Assembly (NCBI GenBank): GCA_023418055.1
Contig: JAEZDP010000288.1
Span: 1-29,258, forward strand
Direction: 5' to 3'
DNA length: 29,258 nt
Origin: Acidobacteriota bacterium
GTDB taxonomy: Bacteria; Acidobacteriota; Vicinamibacteria; Vicinamibacterales; Vicinamibacteraceae
The notes under the pieces are model-generated. The model was not told where the DNA came from and made no database searches. It saw only the letters and a list, made by a program, of their open reading frames with translations. The translations under genes were made by a program, and so were the position numbers. Positions within the stretch are counted from its first letter, which is position 1. Every line of letters starts with the position of its first letter. Shown here piece after piece: positions 16,211-25,900 of this stretch.

Positions 16211-17697
16211 GCGTGGCCGTCCGGTTCGAAGCCGACCTTGCCGGGGTTCATGATGCCGTGCGGGTCGATGGCCTGCTTGAGCGACTGCAGCAGCGGCCAC
16301 GCGTCGCCGTACTGCCCGCGCATGAAGCGACTCAGCTTGAGGCCGACGCCGTGGTGCTCGTTGATCATGCCGCCGTGCGCCAATGAGGTCTGCACCGCGA
16401 CGTCCCAGAGCCTGTTGTGCAGGGCCTGCGCCTCGTGCGGATCGGCCGGCGGCTCACGCAGCACGAAGCGGTCGTACAGGCTCGCGCCCCACGGGAACCA
16501 GTGCGAGAAGTGTCCGATGTACTGCACGCCGAGATGACCGAAGCCCTCTTCGATCGCCGCCTTCTTCGCACGGTAGATCTCGAGGATGCGGCTGAAGGTC
16601 GTCACCGTCTCGATCGTGCCGTACATGGCCGGCAGGTGGAACCCGAGCGGCGGATAGTAGAAGTCGTAGCGCTTCTGCCACCAGCGTTCACCGGGCTCAC
16701 GCCCCAGGTCTCGCGCACCCGCGGCCTCGAAGATCTTCAGGGCCCGTGCCTCCTGCGCCGCGGCGATCTCGGCCCAGCCGTCGAAGCCGACGATCATGTA
16801 CGCACCCTCGAGTTCGTAGCCGAGCACGCGTTTGACAAGGGAGGCCGTCGAGTGCTCGTCGTACATGCGGATGACCAGCGGGTCGAGCCGCTGCACCATC
16901 AGCTGCCGTCCGGCCTCGAGGCCCGTGGCCACGTCCTTGAACAGCAGGGCCCTGAAGAGCCTTGTCTCGGGCAGCCGCGTGATGCGCATGGTGGCCTCGG
17001 TGATCACGCCGAGCGTGCCCTCCGACCCCAGGAACAGCCGCATGAAGTCCGGACCGGAGGCGTGGTTCGGCACTCCCGGGGTGCGCGCGATGGTGCCATC
17101 GGGCAGCACCACCTCCATGCTCATCACGAGGTCCTCGGCCTTGCCGTACTTGGTGCTGATGGTGCCCGACCCGCGCGGCGCCAGGTAGCCGCCGAGCGTG
17201 GCGCAGTTGGCCGAGGCCGGGTAGTGCGGCAGGGTGAGGCCGCGGTCGTTGAGCGCCCACTCGAGCTGTCCGCCGTTGACGCCCGCCTGCGCGCGGACCG
17301 TCAGCGACGTCTCGTCGATCTCGAGAATGCGGTCGAGCCGCTTGAGGTCGAGGATGATGCCGCCGTGAGTCGGCAAGGCGCCGCCCTGCGTGCCCGATCC
17401 GCCGCCCCACGGCACTACCGGGATGCGCGCATCGTGGGCGATCCGGAGAACGCGACTGACCTCGGCGGTGCTGCCGGGATGCACGACCACGTGCGGCGGG
17501 GTCGGGGGTATCCCCCGGTCGAGCCACATCTGCGGCAGCCAGAACGAGTCCACCGAATACACCAGGCGATCGACGTCGCTGACCGAGACGTGTTCGGGCG
17601 AGACCGCCTCGCGCAGCGCCTGCAACACGGCGTCCGGCAGGGGCGGCAAGGGCGGGAAGGGTACGGGGCCCGGGGCTCCGATGACGGTCGTGCTCAT
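16207..17697 (-). CDS. FAD-linked oxidase, VAO/PCMH family (GlcD- or AGPS-like)
   Basis: Cytoplasmic flavoprotein of 496 aa oxidising a 2-hydroxy acid or similar substrate. The FAD-binding PCMH domain shows PWGGGSGTQGG (97-106), SANCATLGG (162-170) and GSEGTLGVITEAT (224-236). The C-terminal FAD-oxidase domain has INEHHGVGLKL (His448, His449) and IDPHGIMNPGKVGF. The double-His HHGVG is characteristic of alkyl-dihydroxyacetonephosphate synthase and D-2-hydroxyacid dehydrogenase-like members, so glycolate, D-lactate or a sugar acid are all possible substrates. It is translationally coupled to the Fe-S subunit downstream and follows the cytochrome-bearing dehydrogenase gene by 30 bp. In this locus it could oxidise an acid made by the periplasmic steps (inference). 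Confidence 0.88.
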   Translation of the reverse strand: MSTTVIGAPGPVPFPPLPPLPDAVLQALREAVSPEHVSVSDVDRLVYSVDSFWLPQMWLDRGIPPTPPHVVVHPGSTAEVSRVLRIAHDARIPVVPWGGGSGTQGGALPTHGGIILDLKRLDRILEIDETSLTVRAQAGVNGGQLEWALNDRGLTLPHYPASANCATLGGYLAPRGSGTISTKYGKAEDLVMSMEVVLPDGTIARTPGVPNHASGPDFMRLFLGSEGTLGVITEATMRITRLPETRLFRALLFKDVATGLEAGRQLMVQRLDPLVIRMYDEHSTASLVKRVLGYELEGAYMIVGFDGWAEIAAAQEARALKIFEAAGARDLGREPGERWWQKRYDFYYPPLGFHLPAMYGTIETVTTFSRILEIYRAKKAAIEEGFGHLGVQYIGHFSHWFPWGASLYDRFVLREPPADPHEAQALHNRLWDVAVQTSLAHGGMINEHHGVGLKLSRFMRGQYGDAWPLLQSLKQAIDPHGIMNPGKVGFEPDGHA

Positions 17698-17727
17698 GGG
17701 TTCTCTATCAAGTCCTTGGCGCCCGCG

Positions 17728-20574
17728 TCAGCGCGCGGGCGGGTTCTCGAGAAAGGCAAAGAGGTCGGCGATCTCGCGCAGCGACATCGCATTGAGCAGG
17801 CCCTGCGGCATCGGCGAGACCGACGAGGCCGTGCGCGACGCAATCTGTGCCTTCGGCAGGGTCACCGGCGCGCCGGTCATCGGCGCCAGCGTCAGCGAGT
17901 CGCTCGTCTCCGTGGTGATGACGCCCGACAGCGTCTTGTTGTCGGTCGTCACGATGTCGACCGAGGCCCACTGATCCGAGATCGTCTTCGACGGGTCGAG
18001 GATGGCCTCGAGCAGATCCGCCCGCTTGAAGCGCCGCGCGACGTCGGTGAGGTCGGGACCGGCCGACTGCCCCAGCTCGCCGAACCGGTGACACGCCACG
18101 CAGAGGCCCTTCTCGTAGGACGCCTCACCGCGCTTCGCATCGCCGGTGTAGGCCATCGGATCCCACAACAGGTACTCGGTCAGTTCCTGCTCGGAGAACG
18201 CGGCCACGTCGTTGCCAGGGCGGACCAGCGTGCCGGTCGAGCTGAACTGCGGCTGCAGTGTCGGCAGCGCCTCGTTGGCGGCCGCCAGTTCTTCAGGCGT
18301 CAACACCTTCGAGAAGTCGTTCCAGAAGTTCTGCACGAAGCCGATGAAGCTGGCCCCGCCCTTCCACTTCTCGTCCTGCACCTTGGTGAACCACTGCACC
18401 ACCGCCTGGCGCTCCGACGCCTCCCACCCCGTCGTCATCGTCCGCAGCACGTACATGTCGTGCAGTTGATCGAGCCGGCTCGTGCCGGGCGTCGTCATGT
18501 GCTCGACGATGGCGGGGATCGCCTCGACGGTGCCGACATAGGCGAGCGTCTGCGCGATCTCGCGGTTCGATGCCGAGGAGGCAGTGGGGTACCGCGCCAG
18601 CAGCAGGGCGGCCATCTTGCTGTAGACGGCCGAGTAGTTGACCCCGTCGTCGCGCTGCATGGTGAGATGGACGGCGCGCAGGAAGGCGGGCAACTGGTCG
18701 TCGGGAACCCCGGCCTCGAGCAGTTCGAGTTGCCGCGCCAGCAGCGGGCGGATCTCGGTGAAGTTCGACTGCGTGTGGACGAGCGCCAACTGGGAGTCGA
18801 TGACGGCAGGATAGGTGCTCACGGCCATCGCGGCCTCGCGCCAGCGGTTGCGGTTGGTGCGCTCGAGCGCTTCACGTGCCGAGTAGCGCACGAAGCGGTC
18901 GGCGTCACCGAGCAGCGGCAGCAGGTCGGTCGCCGGTTCGAACGGGACGGGCGTGGCAGGCTCGATCCCGGTGCGGACCATCGCCTCGGCGGCCCGACGC
19001 CGGACGAATGCGTTGTCGTCCTTGAAGCGTGCCGCGATGGCCGTCCGCGCCGCCTCGGTCGCATGGAGGCCAAGGTAGTACGTGGCGGCGGCGCGCACCT
19101 CGACGGCCGCGTCGCGCGACAGGGCGGTCAGGGCGTCCACCGCGAGCGGGGCGCCGGTCACCTGCAGTAACTCGAGCGCCCGGACGCGACGGTCGGCCGG
19201 CTGCCCCGTCCCTGTGGCGACGGACGTCAGCCCCTGCACCCACGAGGCCCCGGCGTCGGCCTTCGCCTTGGCAATGGCGGCGCGTCCCCATGCCGAGCGC
19301 GGCTGCGGCTGCGCGAGCGCTCGTTCGACGGGCGTCCCCGACGCGGCTGCGGCCCGGCGCGCGCCATCGCGGTGGACGACACGGTACAGGCCGCCCTCTG
19401 TGTTGCGACCGCCCTTGGAGAAGTACACGTTCCCGTCGGCGCCGACGTCGAGGTCGGTGACGTTCATCGGCGTCCCGAGGACGAAGTCCACCTGCTCTTC
19501 GGCGTAGGTCCCGCCTTGCGGCGTCATGAAGCCGGCGAGGATGCGCCCGCGCGACCAGTCGGCGATGAGAAACGCATCGCGGTATCGCTCGGGGTAGGCG
19601 TCGGCCTGGTAGAAGACGACGCCCACGGGCGACCCGCGGCCCACGTCGGTCAGGCCCGGCAGGCTGTCGGGATAGTAATCGGGCCACTTGCCCGACCCCG
19701 TACGCCAGCCGTATTCACCGCCCGGCACGACGTGATTGGTGCGCACCGGCCTGTACCAGGGCAGGTCGATGTCCCATTCCATGTCGGAGTCGAACGTGAA
19801 CAGCTCACCGGCCAGGTTGAACCCGGCGTCGTACGCGTTGCGGAACCCGGCCGCCACCATCTCCCACTCGGCCTCCGGCTTCGACATGTCGCGGCGCGTG
19901 ATGAAGCTGCCCGGGGCCCGGATGGCCGCCGCGTGGCCTCGCGCGTCGGTATAGGCCGGCAGCAACTGCCCCTCACGCCAGTCGCGGTGTGGCGACGAAG
20001 GGCTGAAGCTCGGCACGATGCCCGTGTGGTTGCCGAGAATCCAGTACAGGTAGCCATCGGGTCCGAAGAAGACGGCGTGCGGGCCGTGCTCCTGCATGTC
20101 GGCGGTCGAGGCCGTCACCAGTTCGACGCCATCGCCCACGCCATCGGCATTGGCGTCGCGGACGCGGTAGAGGCCCGTACCCTCGGGCCCGAGTCCGACG
20201 GCATACAGGTCGGGCCCGTCGAACAACAGACCCTGGCAGTTGGTCACCTGGTCGGTGACGACCTGTTCCTCGTCGAACCGCCCGTCGCCATTGCGGTCGA
20301 AGAGCCGCACGATGGGCCCGCGCTCGCGCGACCCGACGAAGTGGCCGTCGGCGTCGAAGGTGAGGTTGACGATGGTGCCCGACTTGTCGGCCGGGTAGAC
20401 CTCCTCCACCGAGAAGCCTTCGGCCGCGGTGAAGCGGGGCTGCTGCGACGCGGCGGGCGGTACCGCGGCGCGTGACGTGGGTTGCTGCGCGCCCACGCGG
20501 CTCCAGAACAGGCCGCCGACGAGCAGCAGCGACGCGACGACGGGCACGACGCGAGACAACGGGATACGGGTCAT
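17728..20574 (-). CDS. PVC-type dehydrogenase-like beta-propeller with HEAT region and C-terminal cytochrome c
   Basis: Exported 948-aa protein. The N-terminal segment (about 8-30) is a signal peptide or membrane anchor. The propeller spans about 45-420 (HAVFFGPDGYLYWILGN, VVPGGEYGWRTGSGKWPDYY, FLIADWSRGRILAG) with calcium-loop-like DRNGDGRFD (93-101) and DANADGVGD (140-148). HEAT-like helices occupy about 430-780. The C-terminal heme domain has CVACH (Cys825, Cys828, His829), the family segment ILDPSKTI, and a probable distal ligand Met922 in SPMPQGLL. Such proteins are thought to oxidise sugars or alcohols in the periplasm and pass electrons to their own heme. The gene starts 5 bp after the Tm-1-like gene. 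It is a paralogue in architecture, not close sequence, of the azurin-bearing protein at 9321-12815. Confidence 0.9.
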   Translation of the reverse strand: MTRIPLSRVVPVVASLLLVGGLFWSRVGAQQPTSRAAVPPAASQQPRFTAAEGFSVEEVYPADKSGTIVNLTFDADGHFVGSRERGPIVRLFDRNGDGRFDEEQVVTDQVTNCQGLLFDGPDLYAVGLGPEGTGLYRVRDANADGVGDGVELVTASTADMQEHGPHAVFFGPDGYLYWILGNHTGIVPSFSPSSPHRDWREGQLLPAYTDARGHAAAIRAPGSFITRRDMSKPEAEWEMVAAGFRNAYDAGFNLAGELFTFDSDMEWDIDLPWYRPVRTNHVVPGGEYGWRTGSGKWPDYYPDSLPGLTDVGRGSPVGVVFYQADAYPERYRDAFLIADWSRGRILAGFMTPQGGTYAEEQVDFVLGTPMNVTDLDVGADGNVYFSKGGRNTEGGLYRVVHRDGARRAAAASGTPVERALAQPQPRSAWGRAAIAKAKADAGASWVQGLTSVATGTGQPADRRVRALELLQVTGAPLAVDALTALSRDAAVEVRAAATYYLGLHATEAARTAIAARFKDDNAFVRRRAAEAMVRTGIEPATPVPFEPATDLLPLLGDADRFVRYSAREALERTNRNRWREAAMAVSTYPAVIDSQLALVHTQSNFTEIRPLLARQLELLEAGVPDDQLPAFLRAVHLTMQRDDGVNYSAVYSKMAALLLARYPTASSASNREIAQTLAYVGTVEAIPAIVEHMTTPGTSRLDQLHDMYVLRTMTTGWEASERQAVVQWFTKVQDEKWKGGASFIGFVQNFWNDFSKVLTPEELAAANEALPTLQPQFSSTGTLVRPGNDVAAFSEQELTEYLLWDPMAYTGDAKRGEASYEKGLCVACHRFGELGQSAGPDLTDVARRFKRADLLEAILDPSKTISDQWASVDIVTTDNKTLSGVITTETSDSLTLAPMTGAPVTLPKAQIASRTASSVSPMPQGLLNAMSLREIADLFAFLENPPAR

Positions 20575-20579
20575 GACGA

Positions 20580-21806
20580 CTAGTCCTTCTGAGGCAGCAG
20601 GGCGAGCAGGCGATCGGCGACGGCGTGCGCAAACGCAGTGTCGTTGATGTGGTGCGGGTGCGTCGAGAGCGGAATGTCCTGCCGAAGGTCCTCGCGCAGC
20701 GCGGCCAGGAAGGCCGCGTCAGCCTCCGGGTCCCAGAAGACGCCACCCGGCACGTTCGGAATGGACAAGCCCTCGGTGGGCACCATGATCGCGACGGGGC
20801 CGGACGACCCCGCCAGGCGTTCGGCAAAGATGTGTCCGAGCTGCGCCATCTCGTCGCGCATCGTCCGGACGAGGGTGAACTCGGGGTTATGGGTGTAGAG
20901 CGGGCGTCCCTGCAGCCGCTGGGGCACTTCCTCAGGGCGGCCGTGCACCGTGAAGTCGATGCAGCCCGGCACGACCACCTGCGGCAGGCCCACCTCTCCG
21001 ATGCGGCGCAGCCGATCCGGCCCCGCCACGTGGAAACCGCCGACGAGTTCGTCGGCCAGTTCGTCGGTGGTGAAGTCGATGACGCCCACGAAGAGCCCAC
21101 GGGCCGCGAGTTCTTCCATCGCGGGGCCGCCGACGCCGTTGGAATGGAACACGACGGTGTCGAGCCCGTGCGCCGCCAGACGGTCCCGGATGAGCATCAC
21201 CGCCTTCGTCGTGTTGCCCAGCATCGTCACCGCGACGCGCGGGCGTGGGTGACGGTCTTCGAGCGCATGGCCGTTGGCCACCATGCCTGCCATGGCGGCC
21301 GCCACGTTGTCGAAGATGGTCGTGCTGATCGGGTTGAGGCCGAGGATGTCCACGACCGAGTGCACCACCATCACGTCCCGGGTGCCGACCAGAGGCCCGA
21401 ACCGCCGACGTCCCGACGCAATGGGCGTGACGATGATCTTCGGCAGGCCGATGGGGAGCACCTTCATGGCGCTGGCGCCGAGCACGGCGCCCTCGGCGCC
21501 GCCAAGCGTCAGCACGCCGCCGAGCCGACCCGCTTCGAAGAGGTCGAGCGCCAGGCCCTGCAGGCCCGCCAGCATGCCGTGCACCGCGGCCCCGCGGCTG
21601 CCGGCGTTACGCAGCGCGTCGATGGTCGTGCCGCCCCGTTCGGCCACCTGCGCGCGCGTGACGTCAGGGACGATGTCGAGCGGGTCGCCGAGGATGCCCG
21701 AGTCGGCCACGATCGTCGGCACGCCGAGGGCGTGCAGACGGTCGCGGACGTAGGCGATCTCGGGGCCCTTGGTGTCGAGCGTGCCGATGAGGAGAACGGA
21801 GGGCAT
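20580..21806 (-). CDS. Tm-1-like ATP-binding domain protein (UPF0261)
   Basis: 408-aa protein of the UPF0261/Tm-1-like family. The family start is visible in VLLIGTLDTKGPEIAYVRDRL (4-24), followed by VADSGILG, GVLTLGGAEGAVLG (97-110), VMVVHSVVDILGLN, VTMLGNTTKAV, FHSNGVGGPAMEELA (220-234) and VVPGCIDFTVHG. The plant member Tm-1 binds ATP and a viral protein; bacterial roles are undefined. In many genomes it sits with a PEP-hydrolase-like TIM-barrel gene; here the upstream neighbour is a sugar epimerase-like TIM barrel instead. No Shine-Dalgarno is seen: the bases before the ATG are a heptamer repeat. It is followed after 5 bp by the cytochrome-bearing dehydrogenase. Confidence 0.9.
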   Translation of the reverse strand: MPSVLLIGTLDTKGPEIAYVRDRLHALGVPTIVADSGILGDPLDIVPDVTRAQVAERGGTTIDALRNAGSRGAAVHGMLAGLQGLALDLFEAGRLGGVLTLGGAEGAVLGASAMKVLPIGLPKIIVTPIASGRRRFGPLVGTRDVMVVHSVVDILGLNPISTTIFDNVAAAMAGMVANGHALEDRHPRPRVAVTMLGNTTKAVMLIRDRLAAHGLDTVVFHSNGVGGPAMEELAARGLFVGVIDFTTDELADELVGGFHVAGPDRLRRIGEVGLPQVVVPGCIDFTVHGRPEEVPQRLQGRPLYTHNPEFTLVRTMRDEMAQLGHIFAERLAGSSGPVAIMVPTEGLSIPNVPGGVFWDPEADAAFLAALREDLRQDIPLSTHPHHINDTAFAHAVADRLLALLPQKD

Positions 21807-21888
21807 CTTCGGTCTACGGTCTTCGGTCTACGGTCTACAGTGCTTGGCCTTCGGCTGTGGACCGTGGACCGCAGACCGTGGACCGTTC
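21807..21888. repeat. Heptamer tandem repeat tract with opposed arms
   Basis: Starting at the base before the Tm-1-like ATG, the plus strand reads GGTCTAC at 21811, GGTCTTC at 21818, GGTCTAC at 21825 and 21832, then degenerate units, then GTGGACC at 21857 and 21864, GCAGACC at 21871 and GTGGACC at 21878, all in a 7-bp period. The right-hand units are nearly the reverse complement of the left-hand ones, so the tract could fold into a long imperfect hairpin. Confidence 0.8.
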
Positions 21889-21899
21889 GCCCGACAGCC

Positions 21900-22784
21900 T
21901 CACATGTGCTTCCGCAGCGTCTTGACCGTCTCGTCGACGAGCCAGGTGTAGAACTCGTCGGACAGCGTGCCGCTGCCGTGGTCCTCGATGAACTTCAGTT
22001 CCTCGGGCGTCAGATCCACGTGGCCCTGTTCGAGCGCGTTCTTGTACGGGTTGGCCGGCGTGCGGTCGAGGGGCGCGACGAACTCCACCGTCAGCGCGCC
22101 GTCGTAGCCGATCTCCTTCAGCGTGCCGATGACCTTGGCCCAGTCGATGGCGCCCATACCGCAGGCCATGCGGTTGTTGTCGGCGACGTGGAAGTCCACG
22201 AGGCGGGCCTTCGAGGCGCGGATGGCTTCGTACATGTCGCGCTCCTCGATGTTCAGGTGGAACACGTCGAGGCAGATGCCGCAGTCGGGGCCCACGGCTT
22301 CGGCCAGCATCAGCGCCTGATCGTGGCGATTGAGGAAGTAGGTCTCGAAGCGGTTCAACGGCTCGAGCGCCAGGCGGATGCCTTCCTTCTGCCCGTGCTC
22401 GTAACATTGCTTCAGGCTGTCGACCGCCCACTGCCACTCCTCGTCGGGCGCGCCCTGCGGCTTCACCTTGCCGACGGTCGACGGCACGATGGTGATCTCC
22501 TCGCCGCCGAGTTCCTTGACCATCGTGATGCAGTCCTTCACGTAGGTGACCGACTCGGCGCGTTGCGCTTCGTCTTTGGCGAGCAGATCGCGTTCGGCCA
22601 GCATCAGCGTCACGGCGCCCCAGCATCGCAGGCCGTTGTCCGACAGCTGCTTCCGGACGTCCCTGGTGTCGTAGCGCTCGGGCTCGCCACTGATCTCGAT
22701 CGAGTCGTAGCCGCACTTGGCCAGGCGGGCGATGGTGGCTTCGATGGGTTCGGCTCGCATCCAGTTGTGCATCGCGACGTGCAT
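21900..22784 (-). CDS. Sugar phosphate isomerase/epimerase family TIM-barrel protein
   Basis: 294-aa xylose-isomerase-like TIM barrel without a signal peptide. The expected metal/catalytic residues appear in order: Glu141 (LALEPLNRFE), Asp173 with His176 (CLDVFHLN), His199 (VDFHVADNN) and Glu234 (LTVEFVAP), the pattern of D-tagatose/D-psicose 3-epimerase-type enzymes. The start is well supported by AGGAGAG about 9 nt upstream of the ATG at 22784. Upstream, same strand, is the TonB-dependent receptor (157-bp gap with a hairpin); downstream is the Tm-1-like gene. It may isomerise the sugar or keto-sugar delivered by this locus. Hydroxypyruvate isomerase-like or inosose dehydratase-like functions are alternatives. 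Confidence 0.88.
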   Translation of the reverse strand: MHVAMHNWMRAEPIEATIARLAKCGYDSIEISGEPERYDTRDVRKQLSDNGLRCWGAVTLMLAERDLLAKDEAQRAESVTYVKDCITMVKELGGEEITIVPSTVGKVKPQGAPDEEWQWAVDSLKQCYEHGQKEGIRLALEPLNRFETYFLNRHDQALMLAEAVGPDCGICLDVFHLNIEERDMYEAIRASKARLVDFHVADNNRMACGMGAIDWAKVIGTLKEIGYDGALTVEFVAPLDRTPANPYKNALEQGHVDLTPEELKFIEDHGSGTLSDEFYTWLVDETVKTLRKHM

Positions 22785-22896
22785 GTAGGGATCTCTCCTT
22801 CACGAGGCCGCCGGCAGAGGCGCGGCGGCGGGTGCTCTCGACGTATGGCGGGACGCTATCACAGGTCAGGCCAATCGAGGTGGGCCCCGATCGCGA

Positions 22897-22932
22897 CCGG
22901 GTGGGTGCGCAGTCGGCGCGCGGCCCACCCGG
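22897..22932 (-). terminator. Hairpin after the TonB-dependent receptor gene
   Basis: CCGGGTGGG (22897-22905) and CCCACCCGG (22924-22932) form a perfect 9-bp GC-rich stem around an 18-nt loop that itself contains GCGC/GCGC. It lies 10 bp after the receptor stop codon on the transcribed strand. There is no T-run, so it may be a weak terminator, an attenuator or a 3'-end stabiliser. Confidence 0.45.
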
Positions 22933-22941
22933 CCGGCCGGT

Positions 22942-25900
22942 TCAGAACTGCACGCGCGCCGTCAGCTGGATGCGCCGCGCGTCACGGGCGGCGATGTACT
23001 GCCCGAACTCGGCGTTCACCTGCTCGCCGGCCTGGTTGAACACGGCGCTGGTGTTCACCGTCGAGAACTGCACGTTGTTGAACGCGTTGTACAGCTCGAC
23101 GCGGAACTGGAAGCGGCGCGTGCCGCCGAAGGGCACGTTGCGCGTGAGCGAGATGTCCCAGTTCAGATAGCCCGGACCGATGATCTCGTCGCCGCGTGCG
23201 CTGCCGATGCGACCGCTCGCCAGCGACGGCGGTGCGATGCATTCGGTGCGGAAGGCCCGCGACGGCGTGCGCTCGCCGCGCGGCAGGTTCGGGTCGCAGA
23301 CGATGTCCACCCGCGTGTCGACGCCCGAGCCGACACCGCCCGTGAGGTCGCTGACGCCCTGGATGGAGTAGCCCACCGGCAGCGTCGCCCCGCTCAACGC
23401 GGAGGTCACCCCCGACACTTCCCACCCGTCGAGCAGCACCTTGCTCACCACGTTGTTCCACCGATCGCTGACGTTCGGGAACTGATACGCGTAGTTGATC
23501 GCGAGATTGTGCTTGCGGCCGACCGACGCGTAGTTGCGGCTGCGGATGTCGAGGAATGGGTTGACGGTGCCGGCCGTGGTCTTCGACGAGGCCAGCGTGT
23601 AGGCCACGCCGACCTGCAGCCCAGACGAGTACCGCCGGTTCACCGACGTCTGCAGCGCGTGGTAGTCGGAGAACCCTGCGAACTCGCTGACGAGGATGTC
23701 GCCGTACCCCTGGTACGGCCGCAGGAAGTTGGCCGGCAGCGCCCCGCCCGTGGTGGGGTCGATGCTCGACGGCAGGAAGTTGGTGCCGTACGGCACGGCG
23801 TTGAGGTTGTTGGTCTGCAGCAGGCGGCGGCCGATCGACCCGACGTAGGCCACGTCGGCCACGAGGTTCCATCCCAGGTCGCGCTGCACGCCGAGGCTCC
23901 AGTTGTGGATGCGCTGCGGACGGTAGTTGGTGTCCAGGTAGCGGGCGGTGGCCGGGCTGCGGCTGAGCGGGGTCGAGAGCAGCTCCGAGATGGTCGTGTA
24001 GTTGGCCGTCTCGGTGAGCACGAGCGGCGGCAGTTCCACGAGCTGCAGCACGATGTCGTCGTTGAAGCGGTCCGGGAACAAGCCGTAGCCGCCGCGCACG
24101 GCCGTGCGGCCATCGCCGGTCACGTCCCACGAGAAGCCGACCCGCGGGGCCACCTGGATGGGCGGCGTGTCGAGCACGCTCTCGTCGAACACCTGCACGC
24201 CGTTGAACGGGTCACCCGACCCGGGCACGAACGTGCCGATCTTCACCGCCGGCAGGATCTCGCCGGTCAGCGGGTTGACGCCGCGGCGCCCCTGCGGCGT
24301 GGCGATGGGCTGAATGAGCAGCGGCGCGGCCGACGGGTTGTACAGGTTCGGCTGGAAGACCGCCAGCTGGTCGCCCCGGCTGCGCGTAGGCCCGATCCGG
24401 TAGAAGCGGAGGCCGGCATCCACCGTCACGTTGCGATGGACACGCCAGGTGTCCTGCACGAACCACTCCACGTTGGCGAACTGCGCGTTGGCATCAGGGT
24501 GTGACGTCGCCTCCGAATACGAGTTCACCGATCCGATGAGGGCGTTGGCAAACGGGTGATTCGCGTCGAAGGGATTGTTCAGTTCGCGGCCGAAGTTGAA
24601 GTTGCCGTTGAACTGGCTGCTGCGGGCCGCCGGGCGGGTGGTGTACTCGAAGAACAGCCCGGCCTTCACCGTGTGCGCGCCCATCACGCGCGTGAGGTTG
24701 GCCGAGGAGTTCCAGATGTCGTTCTCGCCGAAGAACGGGTAGCGCCCTTCGACACCGAGCGACGGCAGGTTGGCCATGGCCAGCCCTGGCGCGCCGAACG
24801 ACGCGTTGGGCACGATGTTGTCGGGGTTGGCCGACGGGTAGAACTGCGGCAGACCCGACAGCCCGACACGGTTGCGGTCGTTGCGTTCGAGGTCGGCCTG
24901 CGTGAGCGGGCTCACGGTCTGCTTGCCGTGATTGAGGCCGACGGTCACCTCGAGCACGGTGCTCGGCGAGAACGAGTGCAGCAACGTGTTCACGATGCCG
25001 TAGCTGTTGATCTCGTAGGCGATGGGCAGCTGCGGCCAGTTGGCGTTGTTGAGCACGAAGCCCCACCCGCCCTTGAACGCCTCGTAGCCGAAGTTCAGCC
25101 GCGAGTAGAAGCGCGTCTGCGGCGCGACGTTCCAGTCCACCCGCAGCACCTGGTCGTTGCGGGGCTGGTCGAACGAGCTCTGGAACGTGTAGTTGTACTG
25201 CCGATTGGGATCGGTGGCGTTGGGCGCCGGAAACAGGTTCAGCAGCGCCTGGCCGTTGGGATCGATACGGTTGGCCGGAATGATGTTGCCGGGGAAGGGC
25301 TGGCCCGTGAGCGGGTCGCGCACCACCAGCAGCTGCCCATTCACGCCGAACGACTGCGAGAAGTCGCCATTTCGTTCGAGCAGCGTCGGAAACGTGCGAC
25401 GTTGCAGCGTCCCGGGGTTGGTGCGCGGCAGGAACTCCTGGTTCCAGAAGAAGAACAGCTTCGACCGGTTCTCGTTGAACCCCGGCCAAGTGATGGGACC
25501 GCCGACGTGATACCCGGTGTAGTCGAACCGGTAGGGGGGCTTGGCCGTGCCGAACCTGTTGTTCTGCCACTCGTTGGCGTTCATGGCCTCGTCACGCTTC
25601 GAGTAGAACCCGCCGCCGCGGAAGCTCTGGCTGCCGCTCTTGGTCACGACGTTGATCGTGCCGCCCGAACTGCGCCCGTATTCGGCCTGGTAGTTCGACG
25701 TGAGGATCTTGATCTCGGCGATCGAGTCGAGACCGGGGGCCAAGAACGGGCCGGTGTTCGACCCCGTGTCGAGGTTGGTCACGCCGTCGTAGGTGAGGTT
25801 GATGGTGTTGGTGCGGCCGCCGTTGATGCTGAGCCCGCCAAGGTTGTTCCAGCCCGGCGCTTCGCGGTTGGCCGTGTCGACCACGCCGGGCACGAGCTTG

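Noticed and set aside
17721..17740. GCCCGCG/CGCGGGC hairpin over the stop codon of the cytochrome-bearing dehydrogenase
   Set aside because: Only a 7-bp stem without a T-run, partly inside the coding sequence, in DNA where such GC stems arise by chance; the next gene starts 30 bp away and appears co-transcribed.
16417..19170. A long plus-strand open frame (over 900 codons) antisense to the FAD oxidase and the cytochrome-bearing dehydrogenase
   Set aside because: Its translation is Arg/His/Gly-rich with no family motif, while the minus-strand genes have complete catalytic motifs. Long antisense frames are expected at this GC content.
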